A DNA stretch of 64,000 bases from Roseateles_B flavus. Its GTDB lineage: Bacteria; Pseudomonadota; Gammaproteobacteria; Burkholderiales; Burkholderiaceae_C. The stretch covers positions 186,001-250,000 of the forward strand of contig NZ_JBDPZC010000001.1 of assembly GCF_039872765.1 (NCBI RefSeq), read 5' to 3'. Made by a program: the position numbers and the translations under genes. This document shows, piece by piece, positions 8,987-17,062 of this stretch. Numbering within the stretch: position 1 is the stretch's first letter; each line of letters begins with the position of its first letter. The notes under the pieces were generated by a model. It saw only the letters and a list, made by a program, of their open reading frames with translations. It was not told where the DNA came from and made no database searches.

Positions 8987-11900
8987 ATGTACAAAAATGC
9001 ATTCGGTGCGCAGCGGCATAAGCTTTTGGATTGGCTGACTGGCACCTGGCTTCCGGGTGGTCCCCCGATCTGCTTCATTGAGGGATTTCCAGGCGTAGGG
9101 AAGACCGCCCTAGCAGGTGACCTCTGTGAAGCAGCTAGAGAGAAGTACAGCCTTCAGTCCTGTTTCGAAGAGGTCTCAAACCGTCTTGACCCGTCACTGA
9201 CAGATCTGTTCATCGATCTCGCCGCCAATCTGAGCAGCCATTGCCATCAACCAGAGATGGAGGCGATGTTGCTTGGCGAGGAAATGAGCCTGCCCAAGGC
9301 TCTGGACCGGGCGCTGAGAAATAAGGTTCTCATCGTCGTAGATGACATACAGAGGCTGTTCAAGCCTGACTCCGGTGAGCCAACCGACGAGCTGGCAGCC
9401 GTCCTCGCGTCGATAGGATCGCGACGGGGCCACGTAGGGCGGCTATTGCTGCTCAGCGACCGGCTGCTGGTTGAAGGTCGTTGGTCGGCCGAGATCCCTA
9501 TCAAAAGGCTCGATGAGCTGGACGTCGAAGAGGCGGTATCTCTGCTCGACGATCGATTGGCCGAGGCCGAGCTTCCTGAGGCCGTCAATGATGAGCGGAA
9601 GTCCGATCTGGTGCAAGCGCTTGGCCGAAATCCTCGCGCGATCGAGACCCTCGTCTCTACACTCGCTTTCGAATCACTCGATGAGGTGATTGGACGGCAC
9701 CCTGGCTTCTGGTCCGTCGAAGATCGCAGCGTGTCGCGGGACTTCCTGAAGAAGCTGGAGGCAGACCTTCTGGAGCGTTCGATCTCTCGCCTCAGTGCCG
9801 AGCACTATAGGCGCCTGCTGATGTTGAGCGTCCACCGGAAGAACTTCGAGCAAGCCGTCTTCCAGTTGCTTCTTGACGGCAAGCGCACCGAGAGCAGGCA
9901 ACTCGCTCACGCCCTTGTCTCGCATTTCCTTCTGAAGCAAACAGCAGGCTGGTACTCGATTCAGCCCGTCGTGCGCGAGATTGGCCTGGCTCATCTCAAG
10001 GAGCATGAGGCCGATTTCAGGCAAGCGCACTCGCGAGCTGCGGACTACTACGCGCGCCCGCTGAAGTCGGTGGACGCTAGCGGCTTCAATTCGCGCCTGG
10101 TCAACTCGTTCGCAGAGGCCCGATATCACCTCTTCCATGCGGGACGTGTCGATGATCTGAGGCAACTGCTTATCCAGATGCTGGACGTGGCGCGTGACCT
10201 CGGGGGCAATGCGCCGGTGCCCGATCACCCCGAGGTTCTGAACGAACGCATTGGCATCCTCACCATACTCCTGGAAGACGGTGGTCCTGGCGGGCTGCAC
10301 TACTTCCTTGCGAGGTGCCTTCGGGCTCGCAAAGGCGCCGGAGATTTGCAGACCTCGATTGCCCATGCGCGCAAGGCCACATCGAGCCGCAGGGCGCCAG
10401 CTGACCATTGGGTACTCTTGGCGCAACTTCTCGACCAGGTGGGCAAAAGGTCCGGAGCCATCGACGCCGTCTACAAGGCGCTTGACTCGGTGCCGTCTCA
10501 GGATAAGAGGTTCGCGCTGTATCACTTTGGAGCCGGCCTCTTGGTGGGCGCAAAAAGAGCGGAGGACGCCCTGCTCCTGCTGCAGGAGGGCATCCTCAAC
10601 GTTCCTGCAGAGAAGAACCTCGCGGCCCTGTACCTCAAGGCCGCTGACATCTATCAGGAACAGCATCGGCCGGACACCGCGATCGGCCTGCTGAAGGAAG
10701 GACTACAGCGGATTCCGCCGAAGCACGATCTCATCTCCATCGCCAGGGCATTGGCACAGGCGTTGATCAAGCAAGGACGCGCTGCCGAGGCTGCAGAGCT
10801 ACTTCGCCAAACTGCGGCCGAGAACACGTTTGACGAAGCAGACACCGCCGCGCTACGTGAGATTCAGCGCGTGGTAGCAGCCAGCAACGCAGGATCGGCA
10901 GAGTTGGCGGTGACCACCGTGGAACCTTCCCGCCCCTCCCGGGAGCCAGCATCGGCAAAACAGCAGGTGAAGCCGCAACCGAAGAAGAATTCCCCAAGCA
11001 AGAAGATCCTTGTCATGGCAACGGAGTGGATCGCTCGGCAAGGTGGGCTGTCTACATTCAACAGGGAACTCTGCTGTTCGCTGGCCAAGCTCAATCACGA
11101 GGTGGTGTGCGTTGTGCCGGCAATCGTTGACGATGAGCTGCAGTCTGCACAGGACGCAGGCGTCAGGCTTGTAGCCGCGTCCCCCGTGAGCGTCGGTGAT
11201 CCGCTGGGTGGGCTGCTTCGCAAGCTTCCGTTGGACAGGTTTGCACCAGACGTCATCATCGGACATGGTCGCATCACGGGCCACGCGGCCAAGGCGCAGC
11301 AGGAAGATTCTTACCGTCGCGCCAAGCGCATCCACTTCGTTCACATGGCACCTGGTGAGATCGAGTGGTACAAGGGAAAAGAGGATGCCGCCCAGACCGC
11401 AGAGGCCAGAGAACAGGTTGAGCTGGGGCTTTGCAAAGGTGCGGACCTCGTTGCTGCCGTGGGGCCGCGCCTACACCTGGAGTTCAGCAATCTGCTGTCT
11501 ACGCTGCTACCTCCCATCCCAGTGCATCAATTCATTCCGGGCATCCGCTCCGCCACTGTTGGCAACCCCGCACCCGGCAACTTCTGCCTCGTCCTAGGCC
11601 GCGCGGAAGACCTGGAATTGAAGGGCTTGGATATTGCGGCCTTGGCAATGGCCAAGCTGCTGGAATCAGGGTCAGAGTTTGAGACCCAGCCTGAGCTGGT
11701 TGTTCGTGGAGCACCGATCAACACCGGCACGGCGTTGCGAGAGCAACTGCGGGGCCTGATCTATCCCAGCGACCTCCCGATCCGGGTCAAGGAGTACTCC
11801 GCCGACGTGGACGCCATCGAGAATGACTTGCGGCGTGCAGCAGTGCTGTTAATGCCGTCGAGGCGTGAGGGGTTCGGCCTTGTGGCTTTGGAGGCGCTTC

Positions 11901-12178
11901 AACTGGGGATCCCGATCCTGGTGAGCAACAAGAGTGGATTTGCCGAGTACCTCAGGACCAAAACGCTAGCTGCGAGCAACCTGCGGCAGTACGTTGTCAG
12001 GACCGTGGATGACGCCAACGAGTCCGCTGAGGAGTGGTGCAAGTCGATCGATTTCGTTCTTCGAGATCGGAAGGCCGCTTTCGACCGAACCATGAGCCTC
12101 AAGGAATTGCTGGCCGGCGACACGTGGGAGGCAGCGTCTACCGGACTTATAGCAGCGGCACTCAAAGATTGGCATTGA
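8987..12178 (+). CDS. STAND-type NTPase - TPR - GT4 glycosyltransferase fusion
   Basis: 1063 residues in one frame. Residues about 1-260 form a STAND/AP-ATPase-like NTPase: Walker A GFPGVGKTA (about 33-41) and Walker B VLIVVDDIQ (about 113). A winged-helix-like stretch follows, and residues about 430-640 are TPR-like helices. A low-complexity Lys/Pro/Ser linker (about 645-670) leads to a GT4/GT-B glycosyltransferase: an N-terminal Rossmann start KKILVMATEW, a Gly-rich loop ARQGGLSTF, and the EX7E nucleotide-sugar motif REGFGLVALEAL (about 958). STAND proteins usually sense a ligand through repeats and activate an attached effector; here the effector would be a glycosyltransferase at the C-terminus. 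A role in anti-phage sensing is inferred from the island context. It is a single-gene unit between IS66 debris and CBASS. Confidence 0.8.
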   Translation: MYKNAFGAQRHKLLDWLTGTWLPGGPPICFIEGFPGVGKTALAGDLCEAAREKYSLQSCFEEVSNRLDPSLTDLFIDLAANLSSHCHQPEMEAMLLGEEMSLPKALDRALRNKVLIVVDDIQRLFKPDSGEPTDELAAVLASIGSRRGHVGRLLLLSDRLLVEGRWSAEIPIKRLDELDVEEAVSLLDDRLAEAELPEAVNDERKSDLVQALGRNPRAIETLVSTLAFESLDEVIGRHPGFWSVEDRSVSRDFLKKLEADLLERSISRLSAEHYRRLLMLSVHRKNFEQAVFQLLLDGKRTESRQLAHALVSHFLLKQTAGWYSIQPVVREIGLAHLKEHEADFRQAHSRAADYYARPLKSVDASGFNSRLVNSFAEARYHLFHAGRVDDLRQLLIQMLDVARDLGGNAPVPDHPEVLNERIGILTILLEDGGPGGLHYFLARCLRARKGAGDLQTSIAHARKATSSRRAPADHWVLLAQLLDQVGKRSGAIDAVYKALDSVPSQDKRFALYHFGAGLLVGAKRAEDALLLLQEGILNVPAEKNLAALYLKAADIYQEQHRPDTAIGLLKEGLQRIPPKHDLISIARALAQALIKQGRAAEAAELLRQTAAENTFDEADTAALREIQRVVAASNAGSAELAVTTVEPSRPSREPASAKQQVKPQPKKNSPSKKILVMATEWIARQGGLSTFNRELCCSLAKLNHEVVCVVPAIVDDELQSAQDAGVRLVAASPVSVGDPLGGLLRKLPLDRFAPDVIIGHGRITGHAAKAQQEDSYRRAKRIHFVHMAPGEIEWYKGKEDAAQTAEAREQVELGLCKGADLVAAVGPRLHLEFSNLLSTLLPPIPVHQFIPGIRSATVGNPAPGNFCLVLGRAEDLELKGLDIAALAMAKLLESGSEFETQPELVVRGAPINTGTALREQLRGLIYPSDLPIRVKEYSADVDAIENDLRRAAVLLMPSRREGFGLVALEALQLGIPILVSNKSGFAEYLRTKTLAASNLRQYVVRTVDDANESAEEWCKSIDFVLRDRKAAFDRTMSLKELLAGDTWEAASTGLIAAALKDWH

Positions 12179-12623
12179 TCCCCGCGAGACGATGAAGTCG
12201 GCATGGGTCAACCGCAGTGCCCTCGACGCCGGTCGTTGAGGTCCTCAGCAGGCCTGGTGCGCCGGTGACTGCTTCATGTCGGGCAGCGTGAATTCGGCGG
12301 CTGACCGCTGATGACGGCAACCGCTGCAGACCTGGCTGCCACCATGTGAAGGGCTGGATCAGGCTGGGTGCTGACCTTCGCCAGCGGCTGCTTTCCAGCG
12401 GTTCGGTCTCGGGTCGGTAGCTCAGGGCGCTTCTTATTGCGCCGCCAGCTACCTTGAGAGCTCGGGTGTAGTTCTAGGTTGTTGGCGCATCCGCATACCC
12501 CAGGACTTCCTACACAGTTCGAATGTCGCAGTAGTCGGGGAAGCCAGGGCAATGCAGCGTTTGGCACGGCAGATCAACATGAAGACCTTCATGTGGAGGG
12601 CGCTTTCTGATGACTGGCTGTCG
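12179..12623. other. intergenic DNA, no gene seen
   Basis: 445 bases lying between convergently oriented genes. Every long frame here is weak and lacks a ribosome site. The stretch contains short motifs (GCTGACC, TTCGCCAGCG, CAACCGCTGCAG) like those in other intergenic gaps of the island, for example near 43090, and looks like decayed repeat DNA. No clear terminator hairpin was found. Confidence 0.4.
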
Positions 12624-13577
12624 TTATAGCGCCTTAATTTCGCGGTCCGATCGTGGGTCTTTGTAGCCCGGCGCCAGGTGTGCGTTGCTTGCGCCATACA
12701 GGACGAGAGGGTCGCGCAGGCACAGTGCGTACTCCATGCCTCGCAGCTGATGGTCTAAAGAACAGTCCACGGACCAGCGACGCAACATGTAGCCTGCGTT
12801 GGCCGCGCGGACACGAACCCGAAGCACACCATCTTCGGCGAAGGGGTAGTCCATGAGGACAACCTCAGGCCGCGTGTGCTGGGGGTGCGGCACCAGCTCC
12901 AGCTCAATGATGCGGCTCCACTGCAGGTCGAACTCAGCCGTCTCCTCGCGCTGCACGACGCTATCCTCTAGAACCATCGGTTCCTCCATCCGTGTCAGCA
13001 CGAAGTCGCGGAACTGCAGATTCCTGCGGTCAAAGGCGCGCACGTGCCAGCGGAGCCCGCTGTCCACAAGGGCTACTGGGACAAGCTCACGCTCGGTGCG
13101 GCCACTGTCGATAGACGTATAGCGAAGTTTGACAGCCTTGCCTCGATGGATCGCGCGGGTGATGGGTGCCAGTACCGACGTCTTCGGAAGGCTCAAAGAA
13201 GACGGTACTTCACATCGCAGCATCGGGTAAACCTCGACACCCAATAGCTCACCTAGGCCTTCACCGTAGCCCTGAGTAAGGGCTGTCAACACGCGGTGTG
13301 CGCTGTGCTGGAACAGGGGCTCAAAAGCCTGGGTGGGTCGATAGACCTTGTCGGAGTTGTCCAGCTCAAGGTTCTCCGGCGCCAGCTCTCGATATAGAGC
13401 GATATCGCGGGTGGCTCCAGCAGGTCCTGTTCCGAAGCGGTCGACGACATCGGCCCGTCGCAGCTCTCCAAGGAAGTAAAGCTTGAAGTCAATATGGGAC
13501 AGCCGTTCTCGCTGAGTCTTCGTCAGGCTCGCCAGTGCTTGCGAACGCTTCTCTGCACGTTTCATCGAATCGATCAT
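12624..13577 (-). CDS. capW: CapW-like WYL-domain transcriptional regulator of CBASS
   Basis: 317 residues from the ATG at 13577; a Met four codons later is an alternative. The longer frame back to 13772 crosses the likely operator and is rejected. The N-terminal 90 residues are a winged helix-turn-helix (TQRERLSHIDFKLYFLGEL, then an Arg-rich recognition region). The middle is a WYL domain (GKAVKLRYTSIDSGR, later LRWHVRAFDRR), and the C-terminus is a WCX-like dimerisation region. CapW/BrxR proteins are dimeric repressors that sit divergently beside CBASS or BREX operons and release them upon a nucleic-acid or damage signal. The divergent placement 196 bases from the CD-NTase gene fits this exactly. 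Confidence 0.8.
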   Translation of the reverse strand: MIDSMKRAEKRSQALASLTKTQRERLSHIDFKLYFLGELRRADVVDRFGTGPAGATRDIALYRELAPENLELDNSDKVYRPTQAFEPLFQHSAHRVLTALTQGYGEGLGELLGVEVYPMLRCEVPSSLSLPKTSVLAPITRAIHRGKAVKLRYTSIDSGRTERELVPVALVDSGLRWHVRAFDRRNLQFRDFVLTRMEEPMVLEDSVVQREETAEFDLQWSRIIELELVPHPQHTRPEVVLMDYPFAEDGVLRVRVRAANAGYMLRRWSVDCSLDHQLRGMEYALCLRDPLVLYGASNAHLAPGYKDPRSDREIKAL

Positions 13578-13620
13578 ATCTGACTGCGCGACATGTGGCT
13601 GTAAAAAATCACATCTATGC

Positions 13621-13648
13621 TGATCAAAATGATCATGTATACTGATCA
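13621..13648. promoter_or_regulatory. candidate CapW operator: three TGATCA repeats
   Basis: TGATCA occurs at 13621-13626, 13630-13635 and 13643-13648 in the capW-cdn divergent region. The first two form a near-perfect palindrome TGATCAAAATGATCA. A TATACT hexamer at 13638-13643, possibly the -10 element of the CD-NTase operon, lies between the second and third repeats, so a bound repressor would cover the promoter. The stretch is markedly more AT-rich than its surroundings. Function is inferred. Confidence 0.55.
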
Positions 13649-13773
13649 TAAGTCGTTGCCGCACTGCGGCCCATTCCACCGGCCACCTCGTCAAGTACAT
13701 GCACCCCCTGATTGCCATCGGGTTGTTCGCAGGTCTCGCGTCTTGGCTTTTCTCGAAAGAAAAGGAGGCCAAG

Positions 13774-14787
13774 ATGCCAGCAGTCCAGCGTCAGTTCGAA
13801 GATTTCCACAGCGCCATCTGCTTCGATGAAGACGATGAGAAGGCGACCCTGCGCGAGAAGCGCGACACCATCGTCAAGGCGCTGAAAGCCAACCTCGGTG
13901 ATGACGTGCCCACGTTCACGAACTTCAACCAGGGCAGCTACTCCATGCACACGGGCGTCGTGCCGCTCGACGGCAACTTCGACATCGACGTCGGCCTCAT
14001 CTTCGATTGCGACCAGGACAAGTACCCCGATCCGGTGTTGCTCAAGAAGAAGGTGCGGGACGCCGTCAACACCAACTTCCGCACGGTGCTCATTCGCCGC
14101 CCGTGTGTCACTGTGAACTACGTTAGCGGTGGCGAGGTCGCGTATCACGTCGACTTGGCCGTCTACTCCCGTGACGCCAACGGCACGCTGTACTTGGCCA
14201 AGGGCAAGGAAAATTCCGCTGCAGAGCACCGCATTTGGGAGGTTTCCGACCCCAAAGCTCTCACCAAGCTAGTCTGCGGCGCCTTCAGCGACTCTGATGA
14301 ACTCGCCCAGTACCGCCGCTGCATCCGCTACTTGAAGCGCTGGCGCCAGTGGCAGTTCACGGGCTCGGGCGCGCCGCTGAGCATCGCGCTGACGGTGGCG
14401 GCCCTGAAGTGGTTCAAGCCGAACTTCAACAACTCCGGCAAGCCCGTCGACTTGCTGGCGATGCTGAATTGGGTGGAGGCGATGCTCGGACAGTTCACCT
14501 ATGACTGGAGCCAAGCCGACGGCATGCATAAGCGCCTGAAGGTGATGCTGCCGGTGGCGCCGTATACCGACTTGATGGCTAAGCGCACGGCAGCGCAGAT
14601 GAAGACCTTCAAGGAGAAGCTCGAGTCGCTGCGCGACGCACTGAGCGAAGCCTACGACGAGGAACTGCCCGAGGACGCCTGCAAGCTGCTGAGGAAGCAG
14701 TTCGGCGACGACTTCAAGGTGCCCGAGAAGTCGGAGACGGCCAAGGCGGTCTCGGCTGCGGTCATCAGCACCGGGAATTCCGCTTGA
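13774..14787 (+). CDS. cdn: CBASS CD-NTase (cyclic oligonucleotide synthase)
   Basis: 337 residues. Start ATG 13774 is chosen because AAAGGAGG lies six bases upstream; an in-frame ATG at 13699 would add a spurious hydrophobic leader. The nucleotidyltransferase core is clear: the GS motif in QGSYSMHTG (about 52), DGNFDIDVGL giving the two metal-binding Asp residues (about 67-72), and the third acidic residue in VAYHVDLAVY (about 125). CD-NTases make cyclic di- or trinucleotides when phage infection is sensed, and the product activates the downstream effector. The clade and the nucleotide made cannot be told by eye. The stop overlaps the cap2 start (TTGA at 14784-14787). Confidence 0.9.
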   Translation: MPAVQRQFEDFHSAICFDEDDEKATLREKRDTIVKALKANLGDDVPTFTNFNQGSYSMHTGVVPLDGNFDIDVGLIFDCDQDKYPDPVLLKKKVRDAVNTNFRTVLIRRPCVTVNYVSGGEVAYHVDLAVYSRDANGTLYLAKGKENSAAEHRIWEVSDPKALTKLVCGAFSDSDELAQYRRCIRYLKRWRQWQFTGSGAPLSIALTVAALKWFKPNFNNSGKPVDLLAMLNWVEAMLGQFTYDWSQADGMHKRLKVMLPVAPYTDLMAKRTAAQMKTFKEKLESLRDALSEAYDEELPEDACKLLRKQFGDDFKVPEKSETAKAVSAAVISTGNSA

Positions 14788-16517
14788 TCGAGGCCGCTGC
14801 AGTTCAGGTCGACACCGCGAAGGTCGACGCGGCCTTCGCGGCAGTGGTTGCCGCGTTCGCGCTGCGCGGCGTCGCGGTCGCGCGCTTGGCGAGCTCGACC
14901 TCCAACGTCTTGGCGATCGAACTGAACGGCACGCACCGGTGGAAGGTCTACGTCGACTGCGCAGAGGAACACCTGCAGCTGCCGACGGTGACCACAGACC
15001 CGCCGACATCTCTACTGGCCCACGTCAGCTACAGCGGATATGTCTGTATCGACGATGAGCAAGGGCTGTCACTGGATCCCAAGCGTCCTGCCGACATCGT
15101 CGCGCATGCGGCGATGAAGTCATACGAATTGCTGGAGAACTCTGCGGCAGACGCTTCTGCTGGCTACGCGGAGTTCTTCAACGAGCTGGAAGGGTACTGG
15201 CGGGGCCTGCCGCGGTCGGTTCGCGGCCGGGCGTACTTCGAGATTGACGGCGTCGCTCGCCTGCTCAAGGGCTTCCCCCACCTCGGCCTTAAAAAGCCGA
15301 CCTGGTACTTCCTGGAGCGCGACGCCAAGCTCCCGTGGGAGGTAGAGAAGAACAAGCTCGAAGCTCACCGCACGCTCTACGTCCACTTGGACCATATTGG
15401 ACTACCGCCGGTGAAGCCGGGTGAGCTCACGGCCGCCTTCATCGCCGATGTCCTGCAGCGCATGTCGTCCGATCAATTGGTGCTCTGGGACAAGCTGGTC
15501 GGGGCGTCGAAGAACTCGCCGAAGCGCCTGGCGCTGCTGGTATCGGTTCCCCGCCAGGCCGGCGGGCGCTCACTGGTGGGGGTGTCCTTTACCGCGAGCC
15601 GCGGCATCGTCGACCCAAAGGGTCCGGTGACGCCGCTGACCATGCGGCGGCGCACGCCGGCCTTCATGCGCGAACGCGGGGGCGCTTCGCTCGAGTTGCT
15701 CAAGAAGCACATCGCGGTTCTCGGCGTTGGGGCTGTGGGTTCCGTGGTTGTGGACACGCTGGCTGCGGCGGGCGTCGGCAAGCTCACGGTGGTGGACCCC
15801 GATGAGTACGCGGCAGACAACGTGTTTCGACACGTCCTTGATCCGATGTACATCGACCTGGACAAACCGACTGCACTGAAGTTGGCGCTGGAGCTGCGTT
15901 ATCCGGGTTTGAACGTCACTGCGGTTCCTACAGCCGCGCAGACGTGGCTCAAGACTGCTGACCTCAGCCAGTACGACGGCATCGTCCTTGCATTTGGATC
16001 TCCGTCCATCGAGCGGTCGTTTTCGCGGGCACTCAAGGGGCGTGCAATTGAGCTTCCGGTGGTGTTCACCTGGCTCGAAGCACTCGACCTCGGCGGCCAT
16101 TCGTTGCTGATGTGGACCAAGGGAGAGGGGTGCCTCAACTGCGCCTACCGCGACGACGAGGGGCAGCCTTCCCTGGCGTCGCGCACGGCCTTCCTGGAGC
16201 CCAACCAGCCGGTCACTCGCAATCTCACTGGGTGTTCGGGCGCGTTCGTGCCGTACGGCGCGCTTCAGTCCCGGCGCACTGGCTTGATGGCAGCGGAACA
16301 CATACTGTCCGCCATGAGCGCAGTGGGCTCGGGAGCCGGGGCGCGCCGGCCCTCCTACAAGTTCTGGGTGGGCGAAGGCAAGGCCGCCGCTGAGCAGGGC
16401 TTGCGCACAACTCCCTGGTTCCGGCTCGCGCGGACCACCTCCGAGGAGGTTGCAACCCAGCAGGTCTTTGGGCGCCCGTGCCCGCATTGTCGCGCGCGCA
16501 AGGAGCCGGCGCCGTGA
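14784..16517 (+). CDS. cap2: CBASS Cap2, E2-E1 fusion ubiquitin-transferase-like enzyme
   Basis: 577 residues from a TTG overlapping the CD-NTase stop. The N-terminal part (about 1-170) is an E2-like domain with a candidate catalytic Cys in SGYVCIDDE. The second half is an E1/ThiF adenylation domain: AVLGVGAVGSVVVDTLAA (about 311), then VVDPDEYAADNVFRH. Candidate E1 thioester or zinc cysteines are in GCLNCAY, NLTGCSGAF and the C-terminal CPHCRARK. Cap2 conjugates the C-terminus of the CD-NTase to target proteins and so primes it for signalling. Which Cys is catalytic is not certain. Translation is coupled on both sides (TTGA, GTGA). Confidence 0.88.
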   Translation: MIEAAAVQVDTAKVDAAFAAVVAAFALRGVAVARLASSTSNVLAIELNGTHRWKVYVDCAEEHLQLPTVTTDPPTSLLAHVSYSGYVCIDDEQGLSLDPKRPADIVAHAAMKSYELLENSAADASAGYAEFFNELEGYWRGLPRSVRGRAYFEIDGVARLLKGFPHLGLKKPTWYFLERDAKLPWEVEKNKLEAHRTLYVHLDHIGLPPVKPGELTAAFIADVLQRMSSDQLVLWDKLVGASKNSPKRLALLVSVPRQAGGRSLVGVSFTASRGIVDPKGPVTPLTMRRRTPAFMRERGGASLELLKKHIAVLGVGAVGSVVVDTLAAAGVGKLTVVDPDEYAADNVFRHVLDPMYIDLDKPTALKLALELRYPGLNVTAVPTAAQTWLKTADLSQYDGIVLAFGSPSIERSFSRALKGRAIELPVVFTWLEALDLGGHSLLMWTKGEGCLNCAYRDDEGQPSLASRTAFLEPNQPVTRNLTGCSGAFVPYGALQSRRTGLMAAEHILSAMSAVGSGAGARRPSYKFWVGEGKAAAEQGLRTTPWFRLARTTSEEVATQQVFGRPCPHCRARKEPAP

Positions 16518-17062
16518 AGCTCGTCTATCGCGTCACGCCCAAGCAGCGACTCATCATCGTCGAGCATGCGCTCAAGCAGATGCAGGCATTCGCGCAGCAT
16601 CGCTCAGGGGACCGTGAGGCTGGCGGCGTTCTTCTTGGTCGGCACTTGCTGGACTCGCGCGATATTGTCGTCGACGAGGTGTCGACCCCCCAAAGCAGTG
16701 ACCGTCGCAGCAGGTATGGCTTCTTCAGGTCCTCCAAGCACGAGCTGCTGGCGCGCCAGCGATGGCTGGAGGAGAACAGCACATCCGCCTACCTGGGGCT
16801 CTGGCACACGCATCCGGAGCCAGACCCCACGCCATCTGGCGTCGATCAGCGCGACTGGCAGAGGGCCGTGGCCGGCGACACCTATGAGGGTGACCGCCTG
16901 TTTTTCCCCATCGTCGGCACCGACTGCATCCGGATCTGGACGCTAAGCCGCCGAGGCACCTATCGCGAACTGAAGTTGGAGAACAAGAATGCTCAAATCT
17001 ATAGCAACGGCGAGTCTGGCCGCCGCCCCAGCGCCCGCGTCGGCGGCGACAAGGACCGTTGA
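16514..17062 (+). CDS. cap3: CBASS Cap3, JAMM/JAB isopeptidase
   Basis: 182 residues from the GTG overlapping the cap2 stop (GTGA at 16514-16517). It has the complete JAMM zinc signature: an upstream Glu in REAGGVLLGR (about 36) and HTHPEPDPTPSGVD (about 97-110), i.e. H-x-H followed at the right spacing by S-x-x-D. Cap3 removes the CD-NTase from Cap2 conjugates and limits signalling. The 3' end overlaps the next gene by 74 bases in another frame, so the two proteins are translated as a coupled pair. Confidence 0.88.
   Translation: MKLVYRVTPKQRLIIVEHALKQMQAFAQHRSGDREAGGVLLGRHLLDSRDIVVDEVSTPQSSDRRSRYGFFRSSKHELLARQRWLEENSTSAYLGLWHTHPEPDPTPSGVDQRDWQRAVAGDTYEGDRLFFPIVGTDCIRIWTLSRRGTYRELKLENKNAQIYSNGESGRRPSARVGGDKDR

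Noticed and set aside
13699..13773. N-terminal extension of the CD-NTase with a hydrophobic segment
   Set aside because: The perfect AAAGGAGG six bases before ATG 13774, and the usual start of CD-NTases there, make the extension unlikely.
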